64,000 bases of DNA from Sphingomonadales bacterium 28-55-16 (GCA_002278855.1 NCGG01000001.1:1-64000); one strand, 5' to 3'; shown: positions 1 to 10,005, counted from the stretch's first letter. Notes: a model not told the origin generated them from the sequence alone. Program-made: numbers and translations.

Positions 1-87
1 AAATCCCGCCAAAGCCTACAAAATCTGTCACGATATTGGCACGATCAAAATTCTCTGGCGGAAACCCGCAGAAAACAGGGAAATTAA
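1..87. other. Flank downstream of tRNA-Trp, no gene seen
   Basis: These 87 bases lie 3' of the minus-strand tRNA-Trp and run off the window. I see no start codon with a ribosome binding site and no strong terminator hairpin. In many proteobacteria tRNA-Trp is followed by secE, but any such gene would lie outside the window. Confidence 0.4.
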
Positions 88-163
88 TGGCAGGAGTTGG
101 GGGACTCGAACCCACGGCCCTCGGTTTTGGAGACCGATGCTCTACCAACTGAGCTAAACTCCT
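88..163 (-). tRNA. tRNA-Trp (anticodon CCA)
   Basis: The minus strand folds into a standard cloverleaf. The 7-bp acceptor stem is AGGAGTT/AACTCCT, the D-arm contains TAGCTCAGTTGG, the anticodon loop CTCCAAA gives anticodon CCA, and the T-arm has GTTCGAGTC. The discriminator base is G and the terminal CCA is encoded (bases 88-90). Total length is 76 nt. Confidence 0.97.
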
Positions 164-267
164 GCACTCCGCATTGCTGCGAAGAATGGTGCCTTTAACG
201 CCGATATGCGATCGGGGCAAGTCTGCTTTCGCAAACCCGCCCCGTTTCTTAAGTCATATTGTCTGCA

Positions 268-2610
268 TTAGAATTTGAATGCAGCTTCAACGCCCCAGAC
301 GCGTGGTTCGTTGACGAACCCGGTCAGGTTGTTGAAGTCGATGCCACCAACCGCAGACGTATCCTTGGTGATGTTGCGGACAAAGGCCGATACATCGAAT
401 GCATCTGTTTTATATCCGACGCGCAGACCGCCTTCGAGCATGCGCTTGTCTTGGAATTCAACCGATTCATATAAGAAGAAGTTGATTTTCGAACGATAGG
501 CCCAATCGGTGAAGGCATAGACTTCGCCGTCACCTACGGGAACGCCGTAACGTGCGGTCCAGTTGGCGATCCATTTGGGGCTCTGCGGCAAGCTGTTGCC
601 ATTGATGTTAACAATAGCGGCCGAGAAAGGGGCTGCTGCAACAACAATTGGATCCAACGGCGTGCACAAGGACACGTTCGGGAACGTGTCTACACGCGTT
701 GCGCCACAGGCTGCGGTGGTTAAGCCGGCATCGCGGATGCTGGTGTTGTTGTAGCTCAGGCCGGCTGTCAGCAACAGCTGAGGAACAGGCTTAAATTCAA
801 CATCAGCTTCAAAGCCATAGCCGCGCACCATTGCCGCATTGATGAGGCGGTTGGCGTTCACGCCGCCGCCGACTGCGGTCAGCTGCGCATCTTTCAGCTC
901 ATAATAAAAGCCGTTCAGGTTGAAGCGGGCACGGCCATCCAACAAGGTCGATTTCACGCCGCTTTCATAGGATGTGATCGTTTCTGACTTGCCAACAGTT
1001 ACACCGCTTTCCAGTGGCGTTGATGTTGCTGGCGGGAACAGAATGCGTCCCTGAATAGACGGTGCACGATAGCCACGGGCAACACGCGCGTAGAGATTCA
1101 CGTCATCCGTTGCCGCATAGGTGCCGCTTAGATCCCATGTCAGGTTGTTGTCGCTGACATTACGGCGCACGGTACCAAGCGGATTTTGCAGGAAGTTGGG
1201 GAACTGCGTGTCCTTGCTGCGCACGGCGACAAAATCACGCTGGTCGTCATTATAGCGCAAGCCGCCGGTGAAGCTCAACTTGTCGGTCACCTGATAGGTT
1301 GCTGAACCGAACACGCCATAGGCTTTGCTCTTTTGGGCCTGCGAGACGATGATGTTCACGCCGTCCACCGCGTTATTCGGGTCACCCATGGTTGAGTAGT
1401 TTTTGGACACAATGTCCAGATTTTCGTTAAAGTAGAACAGGCCAGCCTGATAGCTCAAGGGGCCGTCGCCGTTGCTTGCGATGCGGAATTCCTGCGTGAA
1501 CTGCTTCAAATTTGGAACGCTGTCGCGGGTTTCCGCTGTGAACGGAATCTCACCCGGGCCGTAAAGGTTGCGTGGCAAGAAGTTGGCACCAAAGCCGCCA
1601 TCGACGTCACCGACCGAGGTCGCATCGCCGGTCCAATAGCTGGAGACTGAGACGAATGACACGGGACCTGCGTCATAAGTCATACGCGCTGTCATATTCT
1701 GCGTGTCGACGCGCTGCTCATTCTTGCCATCGGTCGATACGCGATAACGGTCGAAATTTGCATTCAAACCCTCTTGGCCGCGTGTGAACACATTGGCGCG
1801 GAACAGGCGCGCTGTGCCGTCCAGCGAACGGAACTGGCCCGTCAGCAAAATATCAAAAACGTCGCTTGGCTTGATCAGGAACTGAATGCGCGCGGCATAT
1901 TCCTTATAACCTTCAAACGCGTCCTTGGTTGTCTTGGCAGGAATGACATTGTCGACATAATCGTCCTGACGTTGATACATGCCCGATATGCGCACGCTGA
2001 CTTTTTCGCCCAATGGACCGCCTACGGCGCCTTCAACATTGATTGCGTTAAAGCGGCCATAAGAAATTTTGCCATAGCCACCAGCGACGTCGCTTGGCTT
2101 TACGCTGTCGAATTTGACGATACCGGCAGTCGTGTTGCGGCCGAACAAAGTACCCTGAGGTCCACGCAGCACTTCAACGCGCTCCATGTCAAAAATCGGG
2201 AAGCCCTTAAGAATGGGGTTTTCCAGAACAACATCGTCATAAATCAGGCTGACGGGCTGTGATGCGTTGAAATCAAAATCGGTGTTACCAAGTCCGCGGA
2301 TATAAAAGCGTGGGAAGGTGCGGCCGAAGGATGATTCAACCAAAAGGCTTGGAACCCGACCGGACATGCCGCGAATATCCACGCCACCGGCGGTAAGGGC
2401 ACCAAGCTGATCACCGCTAACTGCGGTTACCGACAAAGGTACGTCCTGCAGGTTTTCCTCGCGGCGCTGCGCAGTGACAACAATTTCGTTTAAGGTAGCG
2501 CTGTTTTGCGCGGTTTCGTCCTGCGCAAAAGCGGCAGGTGCGATGAAAAGACCAGTAGTCGCAACTGCAATTGCAGCGCTGGATGCCATGATTGAGCGTA
2601 CAGAACGCAT
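268..2610 (-). CDS. TonB-dependent outer-membrane receptor
   Basis: About 780 residues: a TonB-dependent receptor that moves a ligand across the outer membrane using energy from TonB-ExbBD. Residues 1-30 are a classic signal peptide ending in AFAQ. Next comes the N-terminal signature NEIVVTAQRREENLQDVP typical of sphingomonad receptors, a plug domain (about 60-170, with VEVLRGPQGTLFGRN), then a long beta-barrel ending in Phe. I start at 2610 because a GGGAGAA box sits just upstream; an in-frame ATG 36 nt earlier is less likely. Substrate cannot be read from sequence. No riboswitch is evident in the roughly 150-nt leader, and no enzyme or transporter partner is adjacent. Confidence 0.93.
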   Translation of the reverse strand: MRSVRSIMASSAAIAVATTGLFIAPAAFAQDETAQNSATLNEIVVTAQRREENLQDVPLSVTAVSGDQLGALTAGGVDIRGMSGRVPSLLVESSFGRTFPRFYIRGLGNTDFDFNASQPVSLIYDDVVLENPILKGFPIFDMERVEVLRGPQGTLFGRNTTAGIVKFDSVKPSDVAGGYGKISYGRFNAINVEGAVGGPLGEKVSVRISGMYQRQDDYVDNVIPAKTTKDAFEGYKEYAARIQFLIKPSDVFDILLTGQFRSLDGTARLFRANVFTRGQEGLNANFDRYRVSTDGKNEQRVDTQNMTARMTYDAGPVSFVSVSSYWTGDATSVGDVDGGFGANFLPRNLYGPGEIPFTAETRDSVPNLKQFTQEFRIASNGDGPLSYQAGLFYFNENLDIVSKNYSTMGDPNNAVDGVNIIVSQAQKSKAYGVFGSATYQVTDKLSFTGGLRYNDDQRDFVAVRSKDTQFPNFLQNPLGTVRRNVSDNNLTWDLSGTYAATDDVNLYARVARGYRAPSIQGRILFPPATSTPLESGVTVGKSETITSYESGVKSTLLDGRARFNLNGFYYELKDAQLTAVGGGVNANRLINAAMVRGYGFEADVEFKPVPQLLLTAGLSYNNTSIRDAGLTTAACGATRVDTFPNVSLCTPLDPIVVAAAPFSAAIVNINGNSLPQSPKWIANWTARYGVPVGDGEVYAFTDWAYRSKINFFLYESVEFQDKRMLEGGLRVGYKTDAFDVSAFVRNITKDTSAVGGIDFNNLTGFVNEPRVWGVEAAFKF

Positions 2611-2762
2611 GTTATTCTCCCAGAGGTGACGAATGGCGGGGGGCATGATTACCGCGCTCCCGATACTCTCTCTGGCCTCTAAGGACCCTTGTCACAGAAT
2701 CAACATCACTTTGCAGCAAAAGTGAAATTTTAGGTCAACTGTGGCAGTTCGGCACTAAATGA

Positions 2763-4136
2763 TTAGAAGCTCATTTCGTCATATACGCGGGACATGTCAC
2801 CACCCCATTCGCCATGATATTTTTCGAGCAGCTGTTCGGCGACGGTTTTGCCGCTGGCGACGATTTCACGCAACGGGTCGAGATATCCGGTTTCATTGTC
2901 GCCGCTGCCGTTCAAGCAGTTGCGGGCGGTAAGGCCTGCTGACGAGATATCCAATATGCGGCCGGCCAGATCCAGCAGCTTGCCACCGCCGGGAATTGCT
3001 GCATTCAATCCCTGCGCAGGCACCGCACTGCGCAACGTTTCGCGCTCTTCCATGGTCCAATGCTTCACTTCATCCCATGCGGCATCAAGGGCGTCCTGAT
3101 CATAAAGCAGGCCGACCCAGAAAGCAGGCAGCGCGCAAATGCGGTTCCATGGGCCCCCATCGGCGCCGCGCATTTCGAGAAAGCTTTTCAGGCGCACTTC
3201 AGGAAAAGCGGTCGACATATGGTCTTCCCAATCACTGACCGTCGGTTTCTCTCCCGGGAGGACCGAAAGCTCGCCCTTTAGAAAGTCACGGAAATCTAAC
3301 CCCGCCGCGTCAATATACTTGCCGTCGCGGTAGACGAAATACATGGGGACCTTAAGCATGTAATCGACATATTGTTCATAGCCGAAATTGGCGTCGAACA
3401 CGAACGGCAACATGCCCGTACGCTGGGGGTCTGTGTCGGACCAGATATGGCTGCGGTACGACAAGAAGCCATTGGGCTTGCCTTCCAAGAAAGGCGAGTT
3501 TGCAAACAATGCGGTCGCCAAGGGCTGAAGCGCAAGCGAGGTGCGAAACTTGTGCGCCATGTCGGCTTCGCTTGAATAATCAAGATTGACCTGAATCGTA
3601 CATGTACGCAGCATCATATCGAGGCCCATGCTGCCGACCCGCGGCATGTGGCGCAGCATGATGTCATAGCGGCCCTTGGGCATGATGGGCAACTCCGCCC
3701 GCGTCTTGTCGGGCCAAAGCCCAAGGCCCAAGAAGCTGGTGTTGGTCTTGTCCCCAATGGCTTTTACCTGCCGCAAATGCCGCCCCGTCTCGGCGCAAGT
3801 TTGATGCAGGTTTTCAAGCGGCGCGCCCGATAATTCCAGCTGGCCCGCAGGCTCGAGGCTTATAGCACCGTCGCTGCCGGTCATGGCGATAACTTTGCCG
3901 TTTTCGTAGACAGGTGCCCAACCAAATTCGGTCATCGCCATTAGCAGATCGCGAATACCGCCGGTTTCGTCATAAGATGGCGCGCGGTGGTCACTGCGGT
4001 TGTACACAAATTTTTCATGTTCGGTGCCAATGCGCCAACGATCCTTGGGCTTTTCCCCCTTGGCAATAGCCGCGACCAGTTGATCGCGCGTTTCGATGAC
4101 GGGATCTTTACGGTCCGAGATTGTTTTTGTGCTCAT
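2763..4136 (-). CDS. gshA: Glutamate-cysteine ligase (plant/alphaproteobacterial type)
   Basis: 457 residues, the usual length of the GCS2-type glutamate-cysteine ligase of alphaproteobacteria and plants. The enzyme joins glutamate and cysteine using ATP, the first step of glutathione synthesis in the cytosol. Supporting signatures are the early RIGTEHEKFV segment (about 36-45), an acidic substrate-binding stretch SLEPAGQLELSGAP, and the central MLRTCTIQVNLDYSSE block characteristic of this family. It stands alone on the minus strand. gshB is not in the window. Confidence 0.93.
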   Translation of the reverse strand: MSTKTISDRKDPVIETRDQLVAAIAKGEKPKDRWRIGTEHEKFVYNRSDHRAPSYDETGGIRDLLMAMTEFGWAPVYENGKVIAMTGSDGAISLEPAGQLELSGAPLENLHQTCAETGRHLRQVKAIGDKTNTSFLGLGLWPDKTRAELPIMPKGRYDIMLRHMPRVGSMGLDMMLRTCTIQVNLDYSSEADMAHKFRTSLALQPLATALFANSPFLEGKPNGFLSYRSHIWSDTDPQRTGMLPFVFDANFGYEQYVDYMLKVPMYFVYRDGKYIDAAGLDFRDFLKGELSVLPGEKPTVSDWEDHMSTAFPEVRLKSFLEMRGADGGPWNRICALPAFWVGLLYDQDALDAAWDEVKHWTMEERETLRSAVPAQGLNAAIPGGGKLLDLAGRILDISSAGLTARNCLNGSGDNETGYLDPLREIVASGKTVAEQLLEKYHGEWGGDMSRVYDEMSF

Positions 4137-4186
4137 GCGGTGGGGTTTAGAAATGTCACCACGATATTGCCAGCATATTTATCTCA

Positions 4187-6163
4187 TCACTTAACCGTTG
4201 CGTTGAATGTGATTGCAAAGGTGGCGTTTGGACCCATGGTCGCTGCGGATGCGCTCACAGTGTTGCCGTTTACCGATGCACCATAAGGGTCGCTTTCGTC
4301 GGCACCCACGGCATCATCATCCTCAGCCATTTTAGAAACGTTACAGCTTGGCCCTGATGCAAGCGTATTGGCAACATAAGTGAGCGTAGCAGGGATCGCG
4401 TCAGCAATTGAAACAGCGGTGGCAGTGCCACTGCCCGCATTACTAACCAAGATACAATAGTTGACGACTGCTTCTGGGAGGGCCTTGGGGTTGGAGGCGC
4501 TTAGGCCGTCGCTTAAAATAATGCGTGTTTTTGTCGCAGTTATGTTGGCCTGCGGGCGGCAGAAATTGATATCATGAATGGTGATCGCCTGCTGAAATGG
4601 ATCAAGGCGCGAAATGCTGTGGTTACCATATACGATGATGATTGTATCGACCGGGCTGGAAAATGTCACGATGACATCGCCATTTGCCGTGTTATTCAGC
4701 GCCGTAGTATCTGAGTAGGCCGAATTTCCTACAACATAATTGGACAGACTGTTTGTCAATATCGGGTTCACGGATACGCCGTTAAACAATCCCATAATGG
4801 TCACACGGTCTGCGAAGTCTGTGCCCAAAGCTGGGGCGGTACCGGGGTTGGAGTCGACGTCAAATAGCCTAAACTGGGCGCCGGGCACAGCAGTGGGTAG
4901 GTTGATCGTAGTTGTTACGGTGGCATCCCGGTTTGCGTTGTCCATGAATAGGATGAGGGAAGATTGTGCAGGCGCGGTTCCCGCCGTGATGTTGTTTTGA
5001 AGCGACGGTGATTGCCCATTAAAGCTACTACTGGCGCTGTAAGCTGCCCCCGCGCTCAACGACATGTTAAAATTGATAGTACCGAGGTTGGCAACGGCAT
5101 AGCTGTTGTTGGTTGACCCTGAGGTCCAGCTCACCGCGTCCCAATCAAAAAGGGTTGAGCCAGATGGACAGTTCAATGTCGGGGTTGTCCCTGCGGTTCG
5201 GGTTGAGGCAACAACGAAGTACATAAATGCATCATCGTCCTCCAGCGTAGAGCCATTATTTGGAATGGAATCGCTGTCGGGGTTAGATGACGCAATAATT
5301 TCAGCGCTTGCATCAATTGCCGTTCCGGCAGCGGCATTAACTGTAACGGTAATGTCGATTGTCGCAGAACTCGAAGTGCCAACGGAACCTACAGTCCAGA
5401 TACCCATGCTGCTGTTGTAACTTCCCGTCCCTGTTGCGCTGACAAATGTAACGCCGGCCGGTAAGGGTGCCCGAACAGAAATTCCGCTCGCATTTGCAGA
5501 CGGTGATACATTGTTGGTTAGGGTGAGTGCGTATGTAAAGTTTGAACCCGAGCTAGGGTTCAAGTTGGTGAAAAAAAATCTTAGTGCTAGATCAGAATAT
5601 GCGTTCGGAACGCTGGTAATATACAGATCGGCGCGCGCAAAAGTTCCCACGTCAGAGTTCACTGAATCACAGATGACCAATGTCCACGTGCCCTGAGCAT
5701 TTTGTCCGTCAAATGCGCTCAGCGCAGCGGCTGGACGAAAAGTACGCGCATATGGGGGTACGGAGGCAGTATTATCGTCTGTTGTATGCGACGCAATCAG
5801 GGCGGACGCCTCGTCGTCGAACAAAACGTTTAAATTGTCTGCAGCACCGCCAATGCCACTGAACAGTTGCACCGATGTGCCCGATGGCGCGGTCAATGTC
5901 ATACCCAGATCTGATCGATAGCTATGGCTCAACGAAACACCAATATTGATATCCGAAACCGTAACGCTCGTCCCAACGGTAAAGCTGCGCGTTACGGTTG
6001 ACGCGCAACTGGGTGAGTCAACGATCGCGCCGCTTGTTGTGTTGGTAAACTGGTTCACCGTCTGCGCCAATGTTGGGGAAGGTAAACAACAGAAGAATAG
6101 AAGTCCCAGAATCGCACAGATACGGGATATACACATGCGCCGTAAGCTGCCTCTGGCCGTCAT
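4187..6163 (-). CDS. Large secreted protein with P-domain and DUF11-type repeats
   Basis: 658 residues with an N-terminal hydrophobic signal ending around SPTLAQ. Residues about 40-185 resemble a proprotein-convertase P-domain (SHSYRSDLGMTLTAPSG, then FDGQNAQGTWTLVICD). About 188-310 is a DUF11-like Ig fold (SDLALRF...YALTLTNN). A Ser/Thr/Asn-rich middle follows, and a second DUF11 unit fills about 535-658. No sortase motif, autotransporter barrel or transmembrane anchor is seen at the C-terminus. An alternative start at Met10 (6136) would give a more compact signal peptide. It is divergent from the gene at 6359, whose last domain is clearly related. Function unknown; probably extracellular or surface-associated. 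Confidence 0.75.
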   Translation of the reverse strand: MTARGSLRRMCISRICAILGLLFFCCLPSPTLAQTVNQFTNTTSGAIVDSPSCASTVTRSFTVGTSVTVSDINIGVSLSHSYRSDLGMTLTAPSGTSVQLFSGIGGAADNLNVLFDDEASALIASHTTDDNTASVPPYARTFRPAAALSAFDGQNAQGTWTLVICDSVNSDVGTFARADLYITSVPNAYSDLALRFFFTNLNPSSGSNFTYALTLTNNVSPSANASGISVRAPLPAGVTFVSATGTGSYNSSMGIWTVGSVGTSSSATIDITVTVNAAAGTAIDASAEIIASSNPDSDSIPNNGSTLEDDDAFMYFVVASTRTAGTTPTLNCPSGSTLFDWDAVSWTSGSTNNSYAVANLGTINFNMSLSAGAAYSASSSFNGQSPSLQNNITAGTAPAQSSLILFMDNANRDATVTTTINLPTAVPGAQFRLFDVDSNPGTAPALGTDFADRVTIMGLFNGVSVNPILTNSLSNYVVGNSAYSDTTALNNTANGDVIVTFSSPVDTIIIVYGNHSISRLDPFQQAITIHDINFCRPQANITATKTRIILSDGLSASNPKALPEAVVNYCILVSNAGSGTATAVSIADAIPATLTYVANTLASGPSCNVSKMAEDDDAVGADESDPYGASVNGNTVSASAATMGPNATFAITFNATVK

Positions 6164-6358
6164 TACCGTAAACTTTCTGTTTTTCTCAGAATGCTCCAGT
6201 TAAATTTAATTCGTTAAATTAATCATAAAAAACAGTGTTCCGTGGGCGTATATATGTCCAAATTGCGCCCCAATATGGATGATGTCTCGAGACCCGTTAC
6301 CGCTTGTTAACCTCGTTTCACTAGCCTTTCTGATCAAGCAAAATGTCTTTGAATTGGG
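6164..6358. promoter_or_regulatory. Divergent promoter region between the two DUF11-type genes
   Basis: This 195-nt AT-rich spacer separates two divergently transcribed genes for secreted proteins and must hold both promoters. It contains TTAATTCGTTAAATTAATC-like AT-rich sequence near the minus-strand gene and a CtrA-like half site TTAACC near 6308. No promoter was assigned with confidence. Confidence 0.35.
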
Positions 6359-8224
6359 ATGTATTCAATGGTCCAGATGAAGCGTATATTTTGCGCATGG
6401 GTTAGTCTTTGTGCCGCGTGGCTATGCCTATCAGCCGCGCCAGCGCATGCGCAAACTTGTGCGCCTGCAATGACGCAGGGCACTGCGCCAGTCGGGTGGG
6501 AAACTTACTGCTGGCTCGATTTTTCTGTGTATAACGACATAAGGGCCCGTTCGGGGGCAGGGCAGAATTTCGCCTTCAATCTGAATGACGGATCCATATT
6601 GTCGTTCAACCTTCGGGTGACGCCGACGAACCAGACCGCCTTTAGCGACGTTGATGCACCGTCATGGACCGATACAGCTGTCGGCAACACCGCGTTTCTT
6701 GGCATTCCGGGCCGACCGGTTCTGTACACATTAACGAGCGGCAGCAGGTCGATCGTCTTTTCAGGCATAAACATCATCCCCCCGCCCGGAGCGTCCGCAG
6801 TGACGGTTTTTGCTTTTGTTGCGGCAGATGCAGAAGCCACCAATGAAAGCGAAAACCTACAATTTGTGACCAACGGTTCGGGGTGGAAAATTTTGGATCA
6901 AGTCGACCCTATCAGTGGAAATCTGTATCCATCAATAACCGGGGCCGGAACAAACACATTCACCGAAACTGGCGTCCCCGGTATCGTGGGCGGTTATATC
7001 GTGGGCACCAACAGCCCGACCACCGTAACCGTCAACATGCACGCGGGCGGTCTGCAAGGGGCGATGTTTGCCGTGCGTTTTGCATCCATCCGGCTGCGCA
7101 AGACGATTGCTGGCGCTCGAGTTGACCCTGCGGACCAATTTAACTTTCGTGTGAAGGCCACATCATCGGGCGCGGCGTTGGCCAGTGGTACCACCACAGG
7201 CACGCATAATGGCCCTTTTGCGGCTACACCCTTGTCGCTGGCTTCCGATATATCGCTTACCTTGTCCGAAACCATGACGGCAGGCAGCGTCAGCGCGTTG
7301 ACCAAATATCAAAGCAGGCTGACCTGCATCAACGCAACAGGTGGGTCGGCTACGCCACTGCCGGACAATGTACTGACCACCAATTACGTCTTTGGCGCAT
7401 TGCAATTTGGCGATGCGGTTATTTGCGTTTTCAACAATGCGGCTATTCCCCACCTTCGGATCCGCAAGGCGCTTGGCACCAATCGGCGTTTTTCGACGGA
7501 CCAGTTTATCGTGCGGATTAACGACGGGTCTACGGTAGAAGCATCGTCCACAACGACCGGTAATAATTCCGCAGTTGGTGGCGGCGATACGGGGTTGGTG
7601 CAGCTAAGCGCGGGCTCCAGCTATACGCTGGATGAAGTTATGTCTGGGCCGGGCAGTTTGACGCAGTATAAAGCAACGCTTGCCTGCACGAATGCGATCA
7701 ATGGGGTGACAAGCGTTTTCCCAGTCATGGTGCCTGGAAACATCACGCCTGTTCTGGGCGATATCATTAGCTGTATAATCACCAACACCCGCGTAAACGC
7801 CAATGCGACATTGCTGGTGTCAAAAACATCTGAGGTGTTGAGTGATGGTGTCAGTAGCTCCAATCCCAAAGCTATTGCTGGCGCGCGCGTCAGGTACACG
7901 GTTACCCTTCAAAATACCGGCAGCTTAGCGGTCGATGCCAACAGCGTGATCATTACAGACCCTTTCCCAACCAATTTCACATTGGATGCATCAACGCCCA
8001 TTGCGATGAACGTCGGAACAAGCGGGCTTGCTGCGTTCAATCAAGGCGCAATGGTGACCTATTCCACTGAGGCTAGCGGCGGTGCACCTTTTGGCGCGCC
8101 ATTGGGGACTGGCTATAATGGCGCATTGACTGGTCTGCGTTTTCAGCCGTCTGGCACCATGGCAGCGGCGACTTCAGCGGGACCATCGACATTCTCGTTC
8201 AGCTTTACGGGCCAGATCGACTGA
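6359..8224 (+). CDS. Large secreted protein with SpaA-like and DUF11-type domains
   Basis: 621 residues. The N-terminus has three possible Met starts (1, 4, 7) before a signal peptide ending APAHAQ. About 33-240 looks like a CshA-fibril-type beta domain. Two successive prealbumin-like (SpaA-like) repeats follow, opening with RLRKTIAGARVDPADQF (about 245) and LRIRKALGTNRRFSTDQF (about 367); each ends in a cysteine-containing segment. The last 130 residues form a DUF11 unit starting with SDGVSSSNPKA, closely matching the end of the divergent neighbour. No anchor or sorting signal is visible. Likely a secreted or surface adhesin-like protein; function not established. Confidence 0.72.
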   Translation: MYSMVQMKRIFCAWVSLCAAWLCLSAAPAHAQTCAPAMTQGTAPVGWETYCWLDFSVYNDIRARSGAGQNFAFNLNDGSILSFNLRVTPTNQTAFSDVDAPSWTDTAVGNTAFLGIPGRPVLYTLTSGSRSIVFSGINIIPPPGASAVTVFAFVAADAEATNESENLQFVTNGSGWKILDQVDPISGNLYPSITGAGTNTFTETGVPGIVGGYIVGTNSPTTVTVNMHAGGLQGAMFAVRFASIRLRKTIAGARVDPADQFNFRVKATSSGAALASGTTTGTHNGPFAATPLSLASDISLTLSETMTAGSVSALTKYQSRLTCINATGGSATPLPDNVLTTNYVFGALQFGDAVICVFNNAAIPHLRIRKALGTNRRFSTDQFIVRINDGSTVEASSTTTGNNSAVGGGDTGLVQLSAGSSYTLDEVMSGPGSLTQYKATLACTNAINGVTSVFPVMVPGNITPVLGDIISCIITNTRVNANATLLVSKTSEVLSDGVSSSNPKAIAGARVRYTVTLQNTGSLAVDANSVIITDPFPTNFTLDASTPIAMNVGTSGLAAFNQGAMVTYSTEASGGAPFGAPLGTGYNGALTGLRFQPSGTMAAATSAGPSTFSFSFTGQID

Positions 8225-8236
8225 CCCGCCGGAGCG

Positions 8237-8980
8237 TCAGCTTGACCAATCGCCGTTCTTGGCCATCCAAACGGAGATAGCGGTAACTGCGGCGGTGTCG
8301 GCGCGTAATATGCGGGGACCAAGCGAGACGGGCCGCGCGTTCGGATGTGCGCGAATGGCTGCATTCTCGCTGTCTGTGAAACCACCTTCTGGACCAACCA
8401 ACACGGCGCCGGGGCCGGCCTTGATGGCGTCCAGAAACGGCTCTCCGCCCCGCTCGTCGCAGAAATATAGCGTCCGTTCCTCTGGCCATTTTGTAAGCAT
8501 CGCCTCAATCCGGGTGAGTGACGCAATTTGCGGCAATGCAGTGCGCTCGCATTGCTCGGCGGCTTCAATCATATGCGTGCGCAGGCGGTCGTCCTTCACC
8601 TTATCCACGACGCAGCGCGCGGTCAGCACAGGCATAAAGCGCGCTACGCCAAGCTCGCACGCTTTTTCGGCGACCCAGTCGAAACGATCCTTTTTAATGA
8701 GCGCCTGACAAATCCACAGGTCCGGGCTCAGTTCGCGATCACGCAATTTGGCGTCGACCGTAAGATCAAGGTCGCGTTTGCCCAATTGTGACACGGTCGC
8801 GAGATACTCGCCGGAGATATCGTCAAATATTTTGACGGGCGCCCCCTCTTTCAAACGCATGACGCCTGTCAAATAATGCGCGCTGTTGCCCGTGATGTTT
8901 AGGGTTGCGCCGATGGCCAGCGGTTGTTCCACGAACAGCCGCGGTGTCGATTTTGGGGGCCAGGCGGGTGTTGCGGACAT
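8237..8980 (-). CDS. rsmE: 16S rRNA (uracil-1498-N3)-methyltransferase RsmE
   Basis: 247 residues, normal for RsmE, which methylates N3 of U1498 in 16S rRNA using S-adenosylmethionine. The N-terminal PUA-like part contains RLFVEQPL. The C-terminal SPOUT trefoil knot shows GPEGGFTDSE (about 193-202) and LGPRILRADTAA (about 220-231), both diagnostic. It converges with the upstream DUF11-type gene with only 12 bases between stop codons, and is divergent from ubiA. Confidence 0.93.
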   Translation of the reverse strand: MSATPAWPPKSTPRLFVEQPLAIGATLNITGNSAHYLTGVMRLKEGAPVKIFDDISGEYLATVSQLGKRDLDLTVDAKLRDRELSPDLWICQALIKKDRFDWVAEKACELGVARFMPVLTARCVVDKVKDDRLRTHMIEAAEQCERTALPQIASLTRIEAMLTKWPEERTLYFCDERGGEPFLDAIKAGPGAVLVGPEGGFTDSENAAIRAHPNARPVSLGPRILRADTAAVTAISVWMAKNGDWSS

Positions 8981-9081
8981 GCCTTGCGTCTACCCGCAAA
9001 TAAGGCTGCCGTCATCTCCCAACTGTATCCGCATCAACTTCGCAGATGACGCGCCGGATAAATTTTGGCAGTGCCGATGTT

Positions 9082-9993
9082 ATGACATCGAAATTTGTCC
9101 CGGACAGCGAGTATACAGGCATCATTGGGCTGCTGCCGGTGAAGCTGCGCGCATTGGCCCTTTTGGCGCGGTTGGACCGGCCCATTGGTTGGTGGCTGTT
9201 GTTTTGGCCATGCATATTCGGGCTTGCGCTGTCGGGCGGCCTTATCCAGCGTTGGGACCTTGCTTTGTGGATGCTGCTGGGCGCGATCGTAATGCGCGGC
9301 GCGGGATGCGTGTATAATGATATCGTAGACCGCGATCTGGATGCACAAGTCGCGCGCACGGCGTCACGGCCATTGCCCAGCGGCATTATTGGCATGCAGG
9401 CGGCGTGGACGTTTCTGCTGAGCTTATGTGCGATTGGTCTTCTGGTGCTTGTCCAATTGCAGTGGGTAGCGCAGATCGCCGCCTTGGGCAGCATCCTTCT
9501 CGTTGCGGCCTATCCGTTTATGAAGCGCGTAACTTGGTGGCCGCAGCTTTGGCTTGGATTGGTGTTTAGCTGGGGCGCATTGGTCGGCTGGGTCGCGATC
9601 ACAGGGCACGCCGACGCGGCGATGTTCTGGCTGTATGCGGGGACGATATTCTGGGTGGTGGGCTATGATACGATCTATGCCATGCAGGATCGCGAAGACG
9701 ATGCGTTGGTCGGGATTAAATCGAGCGCCTTGCGGCTTGGCGGCAGCGTCCGGATTGGCGTGGCGGCATTCTATATTTTGACGCTGCTTGGCTGGGGCAT
9801 GGCAATCTGGAGCGTCCGGCCCGAAAAGCAGGCTTTGGTTGCGCTCCTTCCCGTCGCCTTTCATTTGGGCATGCAGGTCGCATCGTTGAAAGCCGATGGC
9901 AGCAATGCGCTTGGCCATTTCCGTTCAAACCGCCTATCTGGGTTACTTGCTGCGCTCGCATTTTTGGTCGTTGGTGCGGCCGGACAATATTAG
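9082..9993 (+). CDS. ubiA: 4-hydroxybenzoate octaprenyltransferase
   Basis: About 303 residues, multi-pass inner-membrane prenyltransferase of ubiquinone synthesis that attaches the polyprenyl tail to 4-hydroxybenzoate. Both Asp-rich motifs are present: NDIVDRDLDAQ (about 79-89) and YDTIYAMQDREDD (about 195-207). The RLDRPIGWWLL entry segment is typical of UbiA. I use the ATG at 9082; an upstream in-frame ATG at 9046 would add 12 residues with no family support. It is divergent from rsmE. Confidence 0.92.
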   Translation: MTSKFVPDSEYTGIIGLLPVKLRALALLARLDRPIGWWLLFWPCIFGLALSGGLIQRWDLALWMLLGAIVMRGAGCVYNDIVDRDLDAQVARTASRPLPSGIIGMQAAWTFLLSLCAIGLLVLVQLQWVAQIAALGSILLVAAYPFMKRVTWWPQLWLGLVFSWGALVGWVAITGHADAAMFWLYAGTIFWVVGYDTIYAMQDREDDALVGIKSSALRLGGSVRIGVAAFYILTLLGWGMAIWSVRPEKQALVALLPVAFHLGMQVASLKADGSNALGHFRSNRLSGLLAALAFLVVGAAGQY

Positions 9994-10005
9994 GGAGAGA
10001 GAATT

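Noticed and set aside
1..163. Attachment site or integrated element at tRNA-Trp
   Set aside because: No integrase, no duplicated tRNA end and no mobile gene nearby.
1774..2262. Open frame of 162 codons antisense to the TonB receptor
   Set aside because: No motif or ribosome binding site; entirely within the receptor gene.
2611..2762. Cobalamin or other riboswitch upstream of the TonB receptor
   Set aside because: The leader is only about 150 nt and lacks the conserved boxes of known riboswitches.
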